6,665 bases of DNA from Candidatus Sabulitectum sp. (GCA_023136985.1 JAGLQD010000523.1:1-6665); one strand, 5' to 3'; shown: positions 1 to 6,513, numbered from the stretch's first letter. Notes: a model not told the origin generated them from the sequence alone. Numbers and translations: made by a program.

Positions 1-1061
1 GAGAGAGATATCTCTCATTTGCAAATGGTCAGTATACAAGTGCTGGAGGTTCTCATCTCTCAGCATTCAAGGAAGGGCTTCTTAAAGGAGTTAATGCCTA
101 CAGCTCCGAGAAATTTACCGGAGATGATGTCCGGGATGGAATTATAGCAGCCATATCTATCAAGCTGAAAGACCCTGTGTTCGAGAGCCAGACCAAGAAC
201 AAGCTTGGCAACAGCGATATCCGCCGTGACATTGTTGCTCAGGTGCAGAGCGAGATAGAACAGATGCTTCACCGTGATACCTCTCTGGCGGATCAGCTTA
301 TCAACAAGGTGAAGGCCAATCAGAAACTTCGCACAGAGCTGCTTTCCGTGAAGAAGAAAGCCAGAGCCAGGGCAAAGCAGACCGCAATTCGTATTCCCAA
401 ACTAAAGGACTGCAAGATTCACCTTGGAACCGGTCACAAGAGGGAAGAGGAAAGCTCCATCTTTCTTACTGAGGGAATGAGTGCTGCGGGAAGCCTTGTT
501 GCTTCCAGGGATGTGTATACTCAGGCAGTTTATGCTCTCAAAGGGAAACCTCTGAATGTTTATTCCCACAAACGGGATACCGTCTACAAGAACGAAGAGA
601 TCTACAACATTATGCGTGCTATGAATATTGAGGGTGGTGTTGAAGGGCTTCGTTACAACCGAGTTATTCTTGCCACTGATGCTGATATCGACGGGCTTCA
701 TATCCGCAACCTTCTTATGACGCTCTTTCTCCATTTTTTCGAGGATCTGGTGCTGGACGGCCACCTTTTCATTCTTGAAACCCCGCTTTTCAGGGTAAGA
801 ACCAAAAAGAAAACCATATACTGCTACAGCCAGAAGGAAAAGACGGCAGCAGAGAAAAAGCTGGGTAAGAAATCTGAGGTCACAAGATTCAAAGGGCTGG
901 GAGAGATCAGTCCGAAGGAATTCGGTCAGTTCATTGGTCCTGACATCAGACTGGAAAAGGTCGGCATTGATAGAATAGGAGACATTTCTGAAATGCTCGG
1001 CTTTTACATGGGCAAGAATACCCCTCAGAGAAGGCAGTACATAATGGAGAACCTTCGATGA
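1..1061 (+). CDS. parE: DNA topoisomerase IV subunit B (ParE), C-terminal part, 5' partial
   Basis: ParE supplies the ATPase and TOPRIM halves of type IIA topoisomerase, which passes one DNA duplex through another to decatenate and relax chromosomes. The reading frame is open from the left edge (first whole codon at base 3), so about 352 residues are visible; the GHKL ATPase domain lies outside. Numbering from that codon, the transducer domain has the GGSH motif (15-18) and the QTK ATP-contact loop (63-65, followed by NKLGN). The TOPRIM domain starts with EGMSA (157-161), then LKGKPLN, and has the metal-binding DADID (226-230). The tail carries RFKGLGE and FYMGKNTPQRR, as in Bacteroidetes-type ParE. 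The TOPRIM motif is normally EGDSA; here Asp is Met, at the position of E. coli GyrB Asp426. The Lys447 equivalent is kept (Lys180). The stop overlaps the parC start (ATGA), indicating co-transcription. Seen: all motifs. From family knowledge: function. ParE is preferred to GyrB because of the ParC-like partner, but a dual-function enzyme cannot be excluded. Confidence 0.93.
   Translation, partial: ERYLSFANGQYTSAGGSHLSAFKEGLLKGVNAYSSEKFTGDDVRDGIIAAISIKLKDPVFESQTKNKLGNSDIRRDIVAQVQSEIEQMLHRDTSLADQLINKVKANQKLRTELLSVKKKARARAKQTAIRIPKLKDCKIHLGTGHKREEESSIFLTEGMSAAGSLVASRDVYTQAVYALKGKPLNVYSHKRDTVYKNEEIYNIMRAMNIEGGVEGLRYNRVILATDADIDGLHIRNLLMTLFLHFFEDLVLDGHLFILETPLFRVRTKKKTIYCYSQKEKTAAEKKLGKKSEVTRFKGLGEISPKEFGQFIGPDIRLEKVGIDRIGDISEMLGFYMGKNTPQRRQYIMENLR
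1046..1050 (+). promoter_or_regulatory. Shine-Dalgarno site for parC inside the parE 3' end
   Basis: GGAGA lies 7 bases before the parC ATG, within the last parE codons. It supports the start at 1058 and the coupled ATGA overlap. Confidence 0.7.
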
Positions 1062-3175
1062 CAGGATTGAAAAAACTATTTGAGAATAATTTCCTGGATT
1101 TTGCTTCTTATGTGATCAAGGAAAGAGCAATTCCGGATGCTGCAGACGGGCTTAAACCTGTTCAGAGACGAATCCTGTGGTCCATGTCAGAGATGGATGA
1201 CGGCAGATTCAACAAAGTAGCCAATGTCATAGGTCATACTATGCGCTACCATCCTCATGGAGACCAGTCAATAGGTGCTGCATTAGTTGCTCTTGCCAAT
1301 CGAAATTTCTTCATAGACAAGCAGGGAAACTTCGGAAATATCCTTACAGGAGATGATGCGTCAGCACCCAGATATATAGAATGCCGGCTTACGCAGATGG
1401 CCAGAGACATACTGTTCAACAATGACACAACTGATTTTGGTGTAAGCTATGATGGCAGAAATAGAGAACCCGATCTGCTTCCCGCAAAGGTTCCTGTTGT
1501 TCTTCTTCTTGGTGCAGAGGGAATAGCTGTTGGGATGTCCACAAAGATCCTTCCCCACAACTTCAATGAAGTACTCAAGGCTCAGATCGCCTGCCTTAGA
1601 GGAGAAGAATTTCAGCTTTTCCCGGATTTTGTTCAAGGTGGAGCTGTGGATGTATCGGCCTATGAAGATGGTGAAGGAAAGGTAAAATGCAGAGCTCGAA
1701 TAGAGAGAAGAGGCAACAAGAAGGTTGCAGTCACTCAGATTCCTTTCGGAACCACTACCGAATCTATTATAGCATCAATTGAAGGAGCTGCCCGAAAGGG
1801 GCGGCTGAAGATCTCCAGCATTGATGATTACTCTACCGACAAGGCTGAAATAGAGATAACCGTGGCAAGAGGAGTTTCTGCCGACGAAACTATACAGAGG
1901 CTTTTTACAAGTACAGACTGTGAGATCTCTCATTCTGCTAACATGATAGTTATCATGGACAAGCGTCCGGTGGAAACAACGGTATCAGGGCTGGTGGAAT
2001 ACTCGGCTGATTCTCTTATGACTCTTCTCAGGCGGGAACTTGAGCTTGAGATCGCCGGACTTCAGGATCGGATGCACTGGATGACCCTGGAGCAGATATT
2101 TATTGAGAACAGGCTTTACAAAGCCATTGAAGAATGTCCAACTCTTGATGATGTCAGGTCAACTGTGTCCGGCAGTCTTTTGCCTTTCCTGGTGGATTAC
2201 AATAGGGAAGTAACTGTTGAAGATGTTGACAGACTTCTGGCTTTAAAGATCCGCAGAATAAGCAGGTTTGATATTGAGGCTCATCGCAAGGAAATAGGTG
2301 ACATCAAATCGAAGATGAGGATTGCCCGAAAGAAACTGAAGAATCTTACAGATTATGCCGTTGATACCCTGCAGGGACTACTGGATAAGTATGGAAAGCT
2401 TTTCCCGAGAAGAACATCTGTCGAGACCTTTTCCGGTATCAACAAACGGGAAGTGGCCATCGCCAATCTCAAACTTGGGTTTGATCCGGAAACCGGGTTC
2501 ATCGGCACATTGGTCAAGGGCTCGCAAAGCTGGAATGTCTCTGAACTTGACAGAATCCTCTACTTTCTTGGGGATGGAACCTACAAGGTAATTCCCATGC
2601 AGGAAAAACTCATGATCAACGGAAAAGTTCTGTGGTGCGGTCCTTGTGACAAGGAAAAGGTTTACGCCTGCGTTTACAGAGATCGGAAGAGCAGAGTTGC
2701 CTATGTAAAAAGGTTTGCAGTAGGTGGTTATATTCTTGACAGAGAATACCTGTATATGCCGGAGAACAGCGAACTGATGGTTTTTCTTCACCGCGAGAAT
2801 GTTCTTCTTGACTACTGGTTTGAGCGGCGGAAGAACATGAAGACCAGAAAGGGCGAAACTCTTCTTTCAGAGATAGCTGTGAAGGGGGTGAAGGCAAAAG
2901 GCATTCAGCTCTGCGGCAAGAAGGTAATATCCACACTTAAGGCAATCGAAATAAATGATGAACCTGAACCTGAACCTGAGCCTGAACATGAACAGGATCA
3001 GGAACAGGAACAGAAAGAAGAAAGTGCCGGGGATATTCCAGCTGAACTCCCGGCAGAACCGAAAAAGACCCTTGAAGAGATCAGTGCGGAAGCAGATGCT
3101 CTGAAAAACAGAATGAGCAACATTCTCAAGAAATTTGAAAGTGGAACTCCCGACCTCTTTGGGGACTCTGAGTGA
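1058..3175 (+). CDS. parC: DNA topoisomerase IV subunit A (ParC), short Bacteroidetes-like form
   Basis: ParC is the DNA breakage-reunion subunit that partners ParE in an A2B2 complex. The 705-residue product starts with the usual ParC/GyrA winged-helix core: GLKPVQRRIL (31-40), HPHGD (65-69) and the catalytic Arg105-Tyr106 dyad within SAPRYIECRL. Ile164 in STKILPHN matches the residue that intercalates DNA in this family. Residues about 405-445 are charged and helical, fitting the coiled-coil gate. A beta-pinwheel-like C-terminal domain runs from about 455 to 630; VYRDRKSRVAYVKRF (539-553) resembles Bacteroidetes ParC. No GyrA box (QRRGGKG) is present, favouring ParC over GyrA. The tail (635-652) is Pro-Glu/Gln-Glu low complexity, followed by a charged, probably helical end. 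Ser83 and Asp87 of E. coli GyrA, the quinolone anchor, align with Gln70 and Ala74. The gene overlaps parE (ATGA) and the Nudix gene (GTGA). Family assignment is firm; the drug effect is inference. Confidence 0.95.
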   Translation: MTGLKKLFENNFLDFASYVIKERAIPDAADGLKPVQRRILWSMSEMDDGRFNKVANVIGHTMRYHPHGDQSIGAALVALANRNFFIDKQGNFGNILTGDDASAPRYIECRLTQMARDILFNNDTTDFGVSYDGRNREPDLLPAKVPVVLLLGAEGIAVGMSTKILPHNFNEVLKAQIACLRGEEFQLFPDFVQGGAVDVSAYEDGEGKVKCRARIERRGNKKVAVTQIPFGTTTESIIASIEGAARKGRLKISSIDDYSTDKAEIEITVARGVSADETIQRLFTSTDCEISHSANMIVIMDKRPVETTVSGLVEYSADSLMTLLRRELELEIAGLQDRMHWMTLEQIFIENRLYKAIEECPTLDDVRSTVSGSLLPFLVDYNREVTVEDVDRLLALKIRRISRFDIEAHRKEIGDIKSKMRIARKKLKNLTDYAVDTLQGLLDKYGKLFPRRTSVETFSGINKREVAIANLKLGFDPETGFIGTLVKGSQSWNVSELDRILYFLGDGTYKVIPMQEKLMINGKVLWCGPCDKEKVYACVYRDRKSRVAYVKRFAVGGYILDREYLYMPENSELMVFLHRENVLLDYWFERRKNMKTRKGETLLSEIAVKGVKAKGIQLCGKKVISTLKAIEINDEPEPEPEPEHEQDQEQEQKEESAGDIPAELPAEPKKTLEEISAEADALKNRMSNILKKFESGTPDLFGDSE
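2957..3013 (+). repeat. CCTGAA hexanucleotide run encoding the Pro-Glu tail of ParC
   Basis: Four consecutive in-frame CCTGAA/G units (2963-2986) follow GATGAA and are followed by CATGAA and alternating CAG-GAA/GAT codons. They encode ParC residues 634-652, an acidic PEPEPEPE then Gln/Glu-rich linker. The near-perfect DNA repeat suggests expansion by slippage in units of two codons, which changes length without shifting frame. Confidence 0.85.
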
Positions 3176-3633
3176 AAACAGTGAGGAACTCAGCCAAATC
3201 TGTGATCATTCGAGACAACAGACTTCTTGCTATCAGAAACACCACTGACGGCCAGGACTGGTATCTGCTTCCTGGTGGTGGCCAGAATCACGGGGAATCG
3301 CTGAGAGATGCCCTGAAAAGAGAGTGTATGGAAGAAGCCTCCATACTGGTCGAAGTTGGTGATATTCTTTTTGTAAGGGATTACATCTCAAAGAATCACG
3401 AATTTGCAGAGACAGAGAATGATGCCCATCAGGTGGAATTCATGTTTATCTGTACCATTGCTGAAGATGCAGAACCACAGATGGGGACCGGTGCCGACCA
3501 GTGGCAGACCGGTGTCCAGTGGCTGCCTCTGAACAAACTATCCGAGTACGATCTTTACCCTTCCCGACTGAAAAAAGCTCTTTCAGCCGGGATTCCAGAA
3601 AAACACCCCATTTATCTGGGTGATGTGAACTAG
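3172..3633 (+). CDS. Nudix family hydrolase
   Basis: This 153-residue protein should hydrolyse a nucleoside diphosphate linked to another moiety, using Mg2+ bound by the Nudix box; the substrate cannot be told from sequence. The box, Gx5Ex7REUxEExGU, spans residues 36-58: Gly36, Glu42, Arg50-Glu51 and Glu54-Glu55 are all present, so catalytic metal binding looks intact. The usual Gly near the end of the box is Ser57. The N-terminal strand (SAKSVIIRDNRLLAIR) and YLLPGGG before the box are typical. The GTG start at 3172 is chosen because it overlaps the parC stop as GTGA, as at the parE/parC junction; a second in-frame GTG at 3181 is possible. No clear Shine-Dalgarno precedes it, consistent with coupling to parC. 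The stop overlaps that of the opposite gene through CTAG. Nothing links this enzyme to topoisomerase function except co-transcription; a housekeeping nucleotide-pool role is one guess. Confidence 0.9.
   Translation: MKTVRNSAKSVIIRDNRLLAIRNTTDGQDWYLLPGGGQNHGESLRDALKRECMEEASILVEVGDILFVRDYISKNHEFAETENDAHQVEFMFICTIAEDAEPQMGTGADQWQTGVQWLPLNKLSEYDLYPSRLKKALSAGIPEKHPIYLGDVN
3599..3622 (-). terminator. candidate intrinsic terminator of the beta-helix gene
   Basis: Read on the - strand, CACCC (3622-3618), a 9-base loop and GGGTG (3608-3604) form a 5-bp, mostly GC stem followed immediately by TTTTT (3603-3599). It begins 8 bases past the beta-helix stop codon and lies within the last codons of the Nudix gene. 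The stem is short, so it may be weak. The + strand reading has no T-run after the hairpin and would not terminate the topoisomerase operon. Confidence 0.45.
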
Positions 3634-5087
3634 TTTATAAGAACAGCCTTCACACTGTCTCTGCAGCTATCCGTCTGCAGTCTGATGATGTAGGTTCCAG
3701 TTGGAACACTCTCACCTGAGTTGTTTGAGCCATTCCAGACAACGGAATTCAAACCTGAAGTTCTTTCGCTGTCTGCAAGAGTTCTGACCTCCCTGCCGGA
3801 CAGGTCATAAACTATCAGCGAAACATGGCTGTTCTGATCCAATTCAAAGCTGATCACAGTGGTGGAGCTGAATGGGTTCGGCGAGTTCTGATTCAATACA
3901 AGCCCGCTTTGTGGAAGGCCACCTTCATCTTCCATGCCGCTTCCATCATCGTACTCAAAAGCTCCAACATCCGGTGCAGAGCCGAAGTACTGATCCGGAG
4001 TCATGTTAACAAGTGTGTCTCCGCTCAGCACAAAGAAATCTATTCCTGTGTCGATACAGGCAGATGTTGCAAGAAGATTGAAATCAAGATTGTCAGGATC
4101 GACAAACTGAGGGTCTTCGTAGAAGCAATTCGTTCCAGTTGCACCGCAGGACATATCAAGGTCGCAGTAGTATGCTTCCGCGAAACCGGCCATACTCAGA
4201 AAAACATCGTCACTGTACATGCCGGGGTTATCGTACACAATGGTATTCACAAAGTAGCCTGTTCCATATGCAAGAAAAACCCCTCCGCCATCCGCAGTAA
4301 CAGCAGAGTTTCCGGAGATAGTGCAGTTAACAAGAAAAAGTGTATTACCCATGCCAAGGGTATGAATCGCTCCACCTCCGGAGTACATCGTATAGTTATC
4401 GGCAAAAAGACAGGAGGTAAAAACAGTACCGTCTATCATGTAACCTGAAACTGCACCCCCGCCGTAGAGACAATCATTCTCTATGAACTGGCAGCCAGTT
4501 AACTCAGAGTAATTATCAGCAGAGAATTTGATTGCCCCACCTTCTCCGTAGGCATGGTTTCCAGTGAAGATACAATCTGTGAAAATGCTTGCTGTGGTAG
4601 AGAAAGCATAAATTGCTCCTCCCATGCCGTTGTCTTCTCCTGTCGCATCGTTGTTGGCAAACACGCAGTTTGAAACAACAGCATTGGAGGTAAGCAGCGC
4701 CAGCCCTCCTCCGTGGATATCGGGGTAATCGCCTGAAGTTTTTCCGTATTCTATTCTGCAGTATGACAGGGTACAGATATCATCAGAGTCCACCCGTATT
4801 CCCCCCCAGCCTGTTGCCTGATCATCTGTTGTGAAGTAAATGCTGTCGGCTTCAGTTCCTGCAGCCTGCAGCTCTCCGTTTACGGTGAACTTATAGTACC
4901 CCTGGAAGTTCACTTCAACTCCTGGTTCTATTGCAAGAAGAAGACCAGCAGGAACGATAATCTCTCCTGTGACCTCATAAGGGGATCCTGCAGCTGTCCA
5001 GTTACCTGATTGATTCCCGTATACAACTGTTTGAGCCAGTGCGACTACCGGAAATGCAACAAGAAAGAAAATAGTCTTAAGTTTCAT
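3630..5087 (-). CDS. secreted right-handed beta-helix protein with Pmp-like repeats and C-terminal sorting domain
   Basis: The 485-residue product is an exported, probably surface-attached or released protein of unknown ligand. Residues 1-19 form a Sec signal peptide (Lys-rich start, hydrophobic core, cleavage after ALA). Residues about 30-110 begin a parallel beta-helix (IEPGVEVNF, WGGIRV). From 139 to 285 come about five turns of 27-31 residues, with Cys at 141, 172, 199, 226 and 255 followed by FANN, FTGN, FIEN, FADN and ISGN, and with GGAI, GGAV or GGGV between them. FxxN and GGA[ILV] are the hallmarks of chlamydial polymorphic membrane protein repeats. DPQFVDP...DFNLLATSACIDTG (325-349) is a common end to such helices. 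Residues about 396-485 (NQNSPNPFSSTTVISFEL, VYDLSGREVRTL, PTGTYIIRL) match the FlgD-like Por secretion (type IX) tail. A modest AGAGGG precedes the ATG by about 9 bases. Pectate-lyase-like enzymatic activity is possible but no catalytic motif was recognised; adhesion or polymer binding is equally likely. Confidence 0.9.
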   Translation of the reverse strand: MKLKTIFFLVAFPVVALAQTVVYGNQSGNWTAAGSPYEVTGEIIVPAGLLLAIEPGVEVNFQGYYKFTVNGELQAAGTEADSIYFTTDDQATGWGGIRVDSDDICTLSYCRIEYGKTSGDYPDIHGGGLALLTSNAVVSNCVFANNDATGEDNGMGGAIYAFSTTASIFTDCIFTGNHAYGEGGAIKFSADNYSELTGCQFIENDCLYGGGAVSGYMIDGTVFTSCLFADNYTMYSGGGAIHTLGMGNTLFLVNCTISGNSAVTADGGGVFLAYGTGYFVNTIVYDNPGMYSDDVFLSMAGFAEAYYCDLDMSCGATGTNCFYEDPQFVDPDNLDFNLLATSACIDTGIDFFVLSGDTLVNMTPDQYFGSAPDVGAFEYDDGSGMEDEGGLPQSGLVLNQNSPNPFSSTTVISFELDQNSHVSLIVYDLSGREVRTLADSERTSGLNSVVWNGSNNSGESVPTGTYIIRLQTDSCRDSVKAVLIN

Positions 5088-5134
5088 ATAAATCTGCCCT
5101 CTTTGTTAATGTAGCTGTTGAGAATGTTCAGGTT

Positions 5135-5164
5135 ACAATATTCGTAAATGATCGCCTCTGTCAA
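5135..5164 (-). promoter_or_regulatory. candidate promoter of the beta-helix gene
   Basis: On the - strand a perfect TTGACA (5164-5159) is followed after 18 bases by TATTGT (5140-5135, 4 of 6 matches to TATAAT). Transcription would begin near 5128, giving a leader of about 40 bases before the ATG at 5087. The consensus used is the sigma-70 one; Bacteroidetes-type sigma factors prefer a different -10, so this is a prediction. Confidence 0.5.
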
Positions 5165-5177
5165 TGATCTGTTGACA
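5159..5177. repeat. inverted repeat TGTCAA-N7-TTGACA between divergent genes
   Basis: Two 6-base arms (5159-5164 and 5172-5177) are perfect inverted copies separated by 7 bases. Each arm is also the -35 box of the promoter pointing away from the centre. The 19-base palindrome could be merely two consensus -35 boxes, or also an operator for a dimeric regulator. Confidence 0.65.
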
Positions 5178-5201
5178 CCAATCAGCATATTCGGCTATTC
5201 T
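5172..5201 (+). promoter_or_regulatory. candidate promoter of the Cys-rich protein / lipoprotein operon
   Basis: A perfect TTGACA (5172-5177) is followed after 18 bases by TATTCT (5196-5201, 4 of 6 matches to TATAAT). Transcription would begin near 5208, about 36 bases before the ATG at 5244. Its geometry is identical to that of the opposing promoter. It argues against a coding start at 5148, which would put the promoter inside the gene. Confidence 0.5.
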
Positions 5202-5230
5202 TTCACAGGACAAATACTTATCAGCGGTGT

Positions 5231-5235
5231 GGAGG
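5231..5235 (+). promoter_or_regulatory. Shine-Dalgarno site that sets the 5244 start
   Basis: GGAGG sits 8 bases before the ATG at 5244, ideal spacing. The upstream in-frame ATG at 5148 lacks comparable support and its extra residues are not like the family. Confidence 0.8.
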
Positions 5236-5243
5236 TTGAATGC

Positions 5244-5447
5244 ATGGAGTGCAAAAAGGATCGTAATCTGAACAACTGCAATTGTACTTACGAACCGTGT
5301 TCCAGGAAGGGTGTATGTTGCGACTGTATTGCATATCATTTGAAAAACCGGGAGCTTCCTGCATGCTGCTTCCCGGATGACGCAGAAAAGACATGGGACA
5401 GATCATTTGAGCATTTTGCCCGACTGGTTGGGGCAGGAAGGGTATGA
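5244..5447 (+). CDS. small Cys-rich DUF6485-like protein
   Basis: The 67-residue protein has nine cysteines at 3, 12, 14, 19, 25, 26, 28, 41 and 42, with the core CNCTYEPCSRKGVCCDCIAY followed by HLKNRELPACCFP. This pattern (CxC-x4-C-x5-CCxC-x12-CC) resembles DUF6485, a family of tiny proteins common in anaerobes and of unknown function. The spacing suggests a bound metal, zinc or iron-sulphur, in the cytoplasm; no signal peptide or membrane segment is present. The C-terminal part (AEKTWDRSFEHFARLV) looks like an amphipathic helix. The ATG at 5244 is chosen over the in-frame ATG at 5148 because of the GGAGG before it and the promoter overlapping the longer version. The stop overlaps the next start as ATGA, so it is probably translated together with the lipoprotein gene. 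The family match is from memory of the motif; the role is unknown. Confidence 0.83.
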   Translation: MECKKDRNLNNCNCTYEPCSRKGVCCDCIAYHLKNRELPACCFPDDAEKTWDRSFEHFARLVGAGRV

Positions 5448-6487
5448 TTGCAATGAAACTTAAATTAGTACTGGTGTTATTTGTTTCTCTTCTGTTTCTC
5501 TCGTGCGGGGAAGATGCAGCAGGCCCTTCTGATCCATACGACCTGTGGTATTCGCAGCAGAATGAATCAATTGTTTTTCTCTCAAAAGCTCATTCTTCAG
5601 AAGGAGAACTGTACCTTCTGGATAAATCCGGTGAGATCACGAGACTTACTTTCAACAACAGACACGAGAACAATCCTGCCATCTCCGGTGACGGCTCTAT
5701 GATTGCCTTTCAGGCAGGTGACCAGTACGACATGAGCACATGGGAGATCTTTGTGCTGGATATTGCTTCAGGAGCAGAGACCAGACTGACTAACAACAGC
5801 TTCATTGAAGCTCATCCTGGCTGGGGACCGGGAGACAGCTTGCTTGTCTTCAGCTCATGGCACGATTCTACAGGTGTTCCTACTGGTGCTGCGGACATAT
5901 TTACAATGCGTACTGATGGATCAAATGTTATCAGGCTCACTGATTCACCATGGGAAGACAACGATGCAGAATGGTCTCCGGATGGAGCATCCATTGCATT
6001 TAAATCAAACAGAATAACACAGATAGCTGCCCGGGAGGAAATCTTTGTGATGGACGCCGACGGAGCAGATCAGAGACGACTTACAACCACCGTTGGATGG
6101 CAGTCTGACCATGATCCAAGCTGGAGCCCTGACAGCAGAACAATTGTTTACAGCCACTACAACGGTTCACGGCAATGGTTCGATATAGCAGATCCGGATA
6201 TTTTTGTGAGCAGCTGGAGTGAATTGATACCATGGAATATCTGCTCGGTTGATCTGCAGGGAAACTCTGAACAATTAACAGATGTTGCATACATTGCAGG
6301 GCTTCCAGTATTCTCAAAAGACGGAAGCAGTATTCTCTTTCTGAGAATGGATTTTATCTTTGACACATCTGGAGAACTGATAGGTGCAGACCATCCTCTA
6401 ATTCTTATCCCCGAGAGTGGTGGAACCGGTGAGCAACTGATACCGGATGATGAGCACACAGGCACGCTGGAGTATCATGACTGGTAG
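5444..6487 (+). CDS. TolB/PD40-type beta-propeller lipoprotein
   Basis: The 347-residue product has a lipoprotein signal peptide: charged start, hydrophobic stretch 8-20 and a lipobox LFLS-Cys21, predicting a lipid anchor. Phe at -3 and Leu at -2 are not ideal. The mature end CGED carries acidic residues just after the Cys, as in some surface-exported Bacteroidetes lipoproteins. The body is a beta-propeller of WD40-like PD40 repeats: NPAISGDGSMIAF (77-89), HPGWGPGDSLLVF (124-136), DAEWSPDGASIAF (174-186), DPSWSPDSRTIVY (224-236) and LPVFSKDGSSILF (287-299), with DIFTM/EIFVMD and RLT strands between. Five blades are clear, a sixth (about 40-60) likely. Such propellers bind proteins or glycans; TolB proper is periplasmic and works with Pal, but this protein lacks TolB's N-terminal domain, so tolB is not claimed. 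The ATG at 5444 overlaps the upstream stop; the ATG at 5453 (Met4, giving MKLKLVL) is an equally plausible start. Substrate is unknown. Confidence 0.88.
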   Translation: MIAMKLKLVLVLFVSLLFLSCGEDAAGPSDPYDLWYSQQNESIVFLSKAHSSEGELYLLDKSGEITRLTFNNRHENNPAISGDGSMIAFQAGDQYDMSTWEIFVLDIASGAETRLTNNSFIEAHPGWGPGDSLLVFSSWHDSTGVPTGAADIFTMRTDGSNVIRLTDSPWEDNDAEWSPDGASIAFKSNRITQIAAREEIFVMDADGADQRRLTTTVGWQSDHDPSWSPDSRTIVYSHYNGSRQWFDIADPDIFVSSWSELIPWNICSVDLQGNSEQLTDVAYIAGLPVFSKDGSSILFLRMDFIFDTSGELIGADHPLILIPESGGTGEQLIPDDEHTGTLEYHDW

Positions 6488-6507
6488 GAACTCTTATGGA
6501 AATTAAC

Positions 6508-6513
6508 AGGAGG
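6508..6513 (+). promoter_or_regulatory. strong Shine-Dalgarno for the FG-GAP-like gene
   Basis: A full AGGAGG lies 6 bases before the ATG at 6520, the best ribosome site in the window. It favours 6520 over the in-frame ATG at 6496, which has only AGGA before it. Confidence 0.8.

Noticed and set aside
402..764. A 120-codon - strand open frame within parE
   Set aside because: It lies wholly opposite conserved TOPRIM codons and has no family features.
2378..2791. A 137-codon - strand frame inside parC
   Set aside because: It is antisense to the conserved ParC C-terminal domain, with no ribosome site or domain recognised.
3661..3680. CTGCAG-N8-CTGCAG hairpin just past the Nudix stop as a + strand terminator
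   Set aside because: The stem is only 6 bp with no following T-run, and it lies within beta-helix coding sequence.
3825..4448. A 207-codon + strand open frame opposite the beta-helix gene
   Set aside because: Its product is low-quality, with no recognisable domain, and the - strand frame has a signal peptide, repeats and a sorting tail. It is a shadow frame.
5148..5243. N-terminal extension of the Cys-rich protein from an upstream ATG
   Set aside because: It overlaps the predicted promoter, lacks a good ribosome site, and the GGAGG before 5244 gives a start that fits the family length.
5088..5243. A small RNA, riboswitch or attachment site in the divergent intergenic region
   Set aside because: Beyond the palindromic -35 boxes, no conserved RNA fold, T-run terminator or direct repeat was visible.
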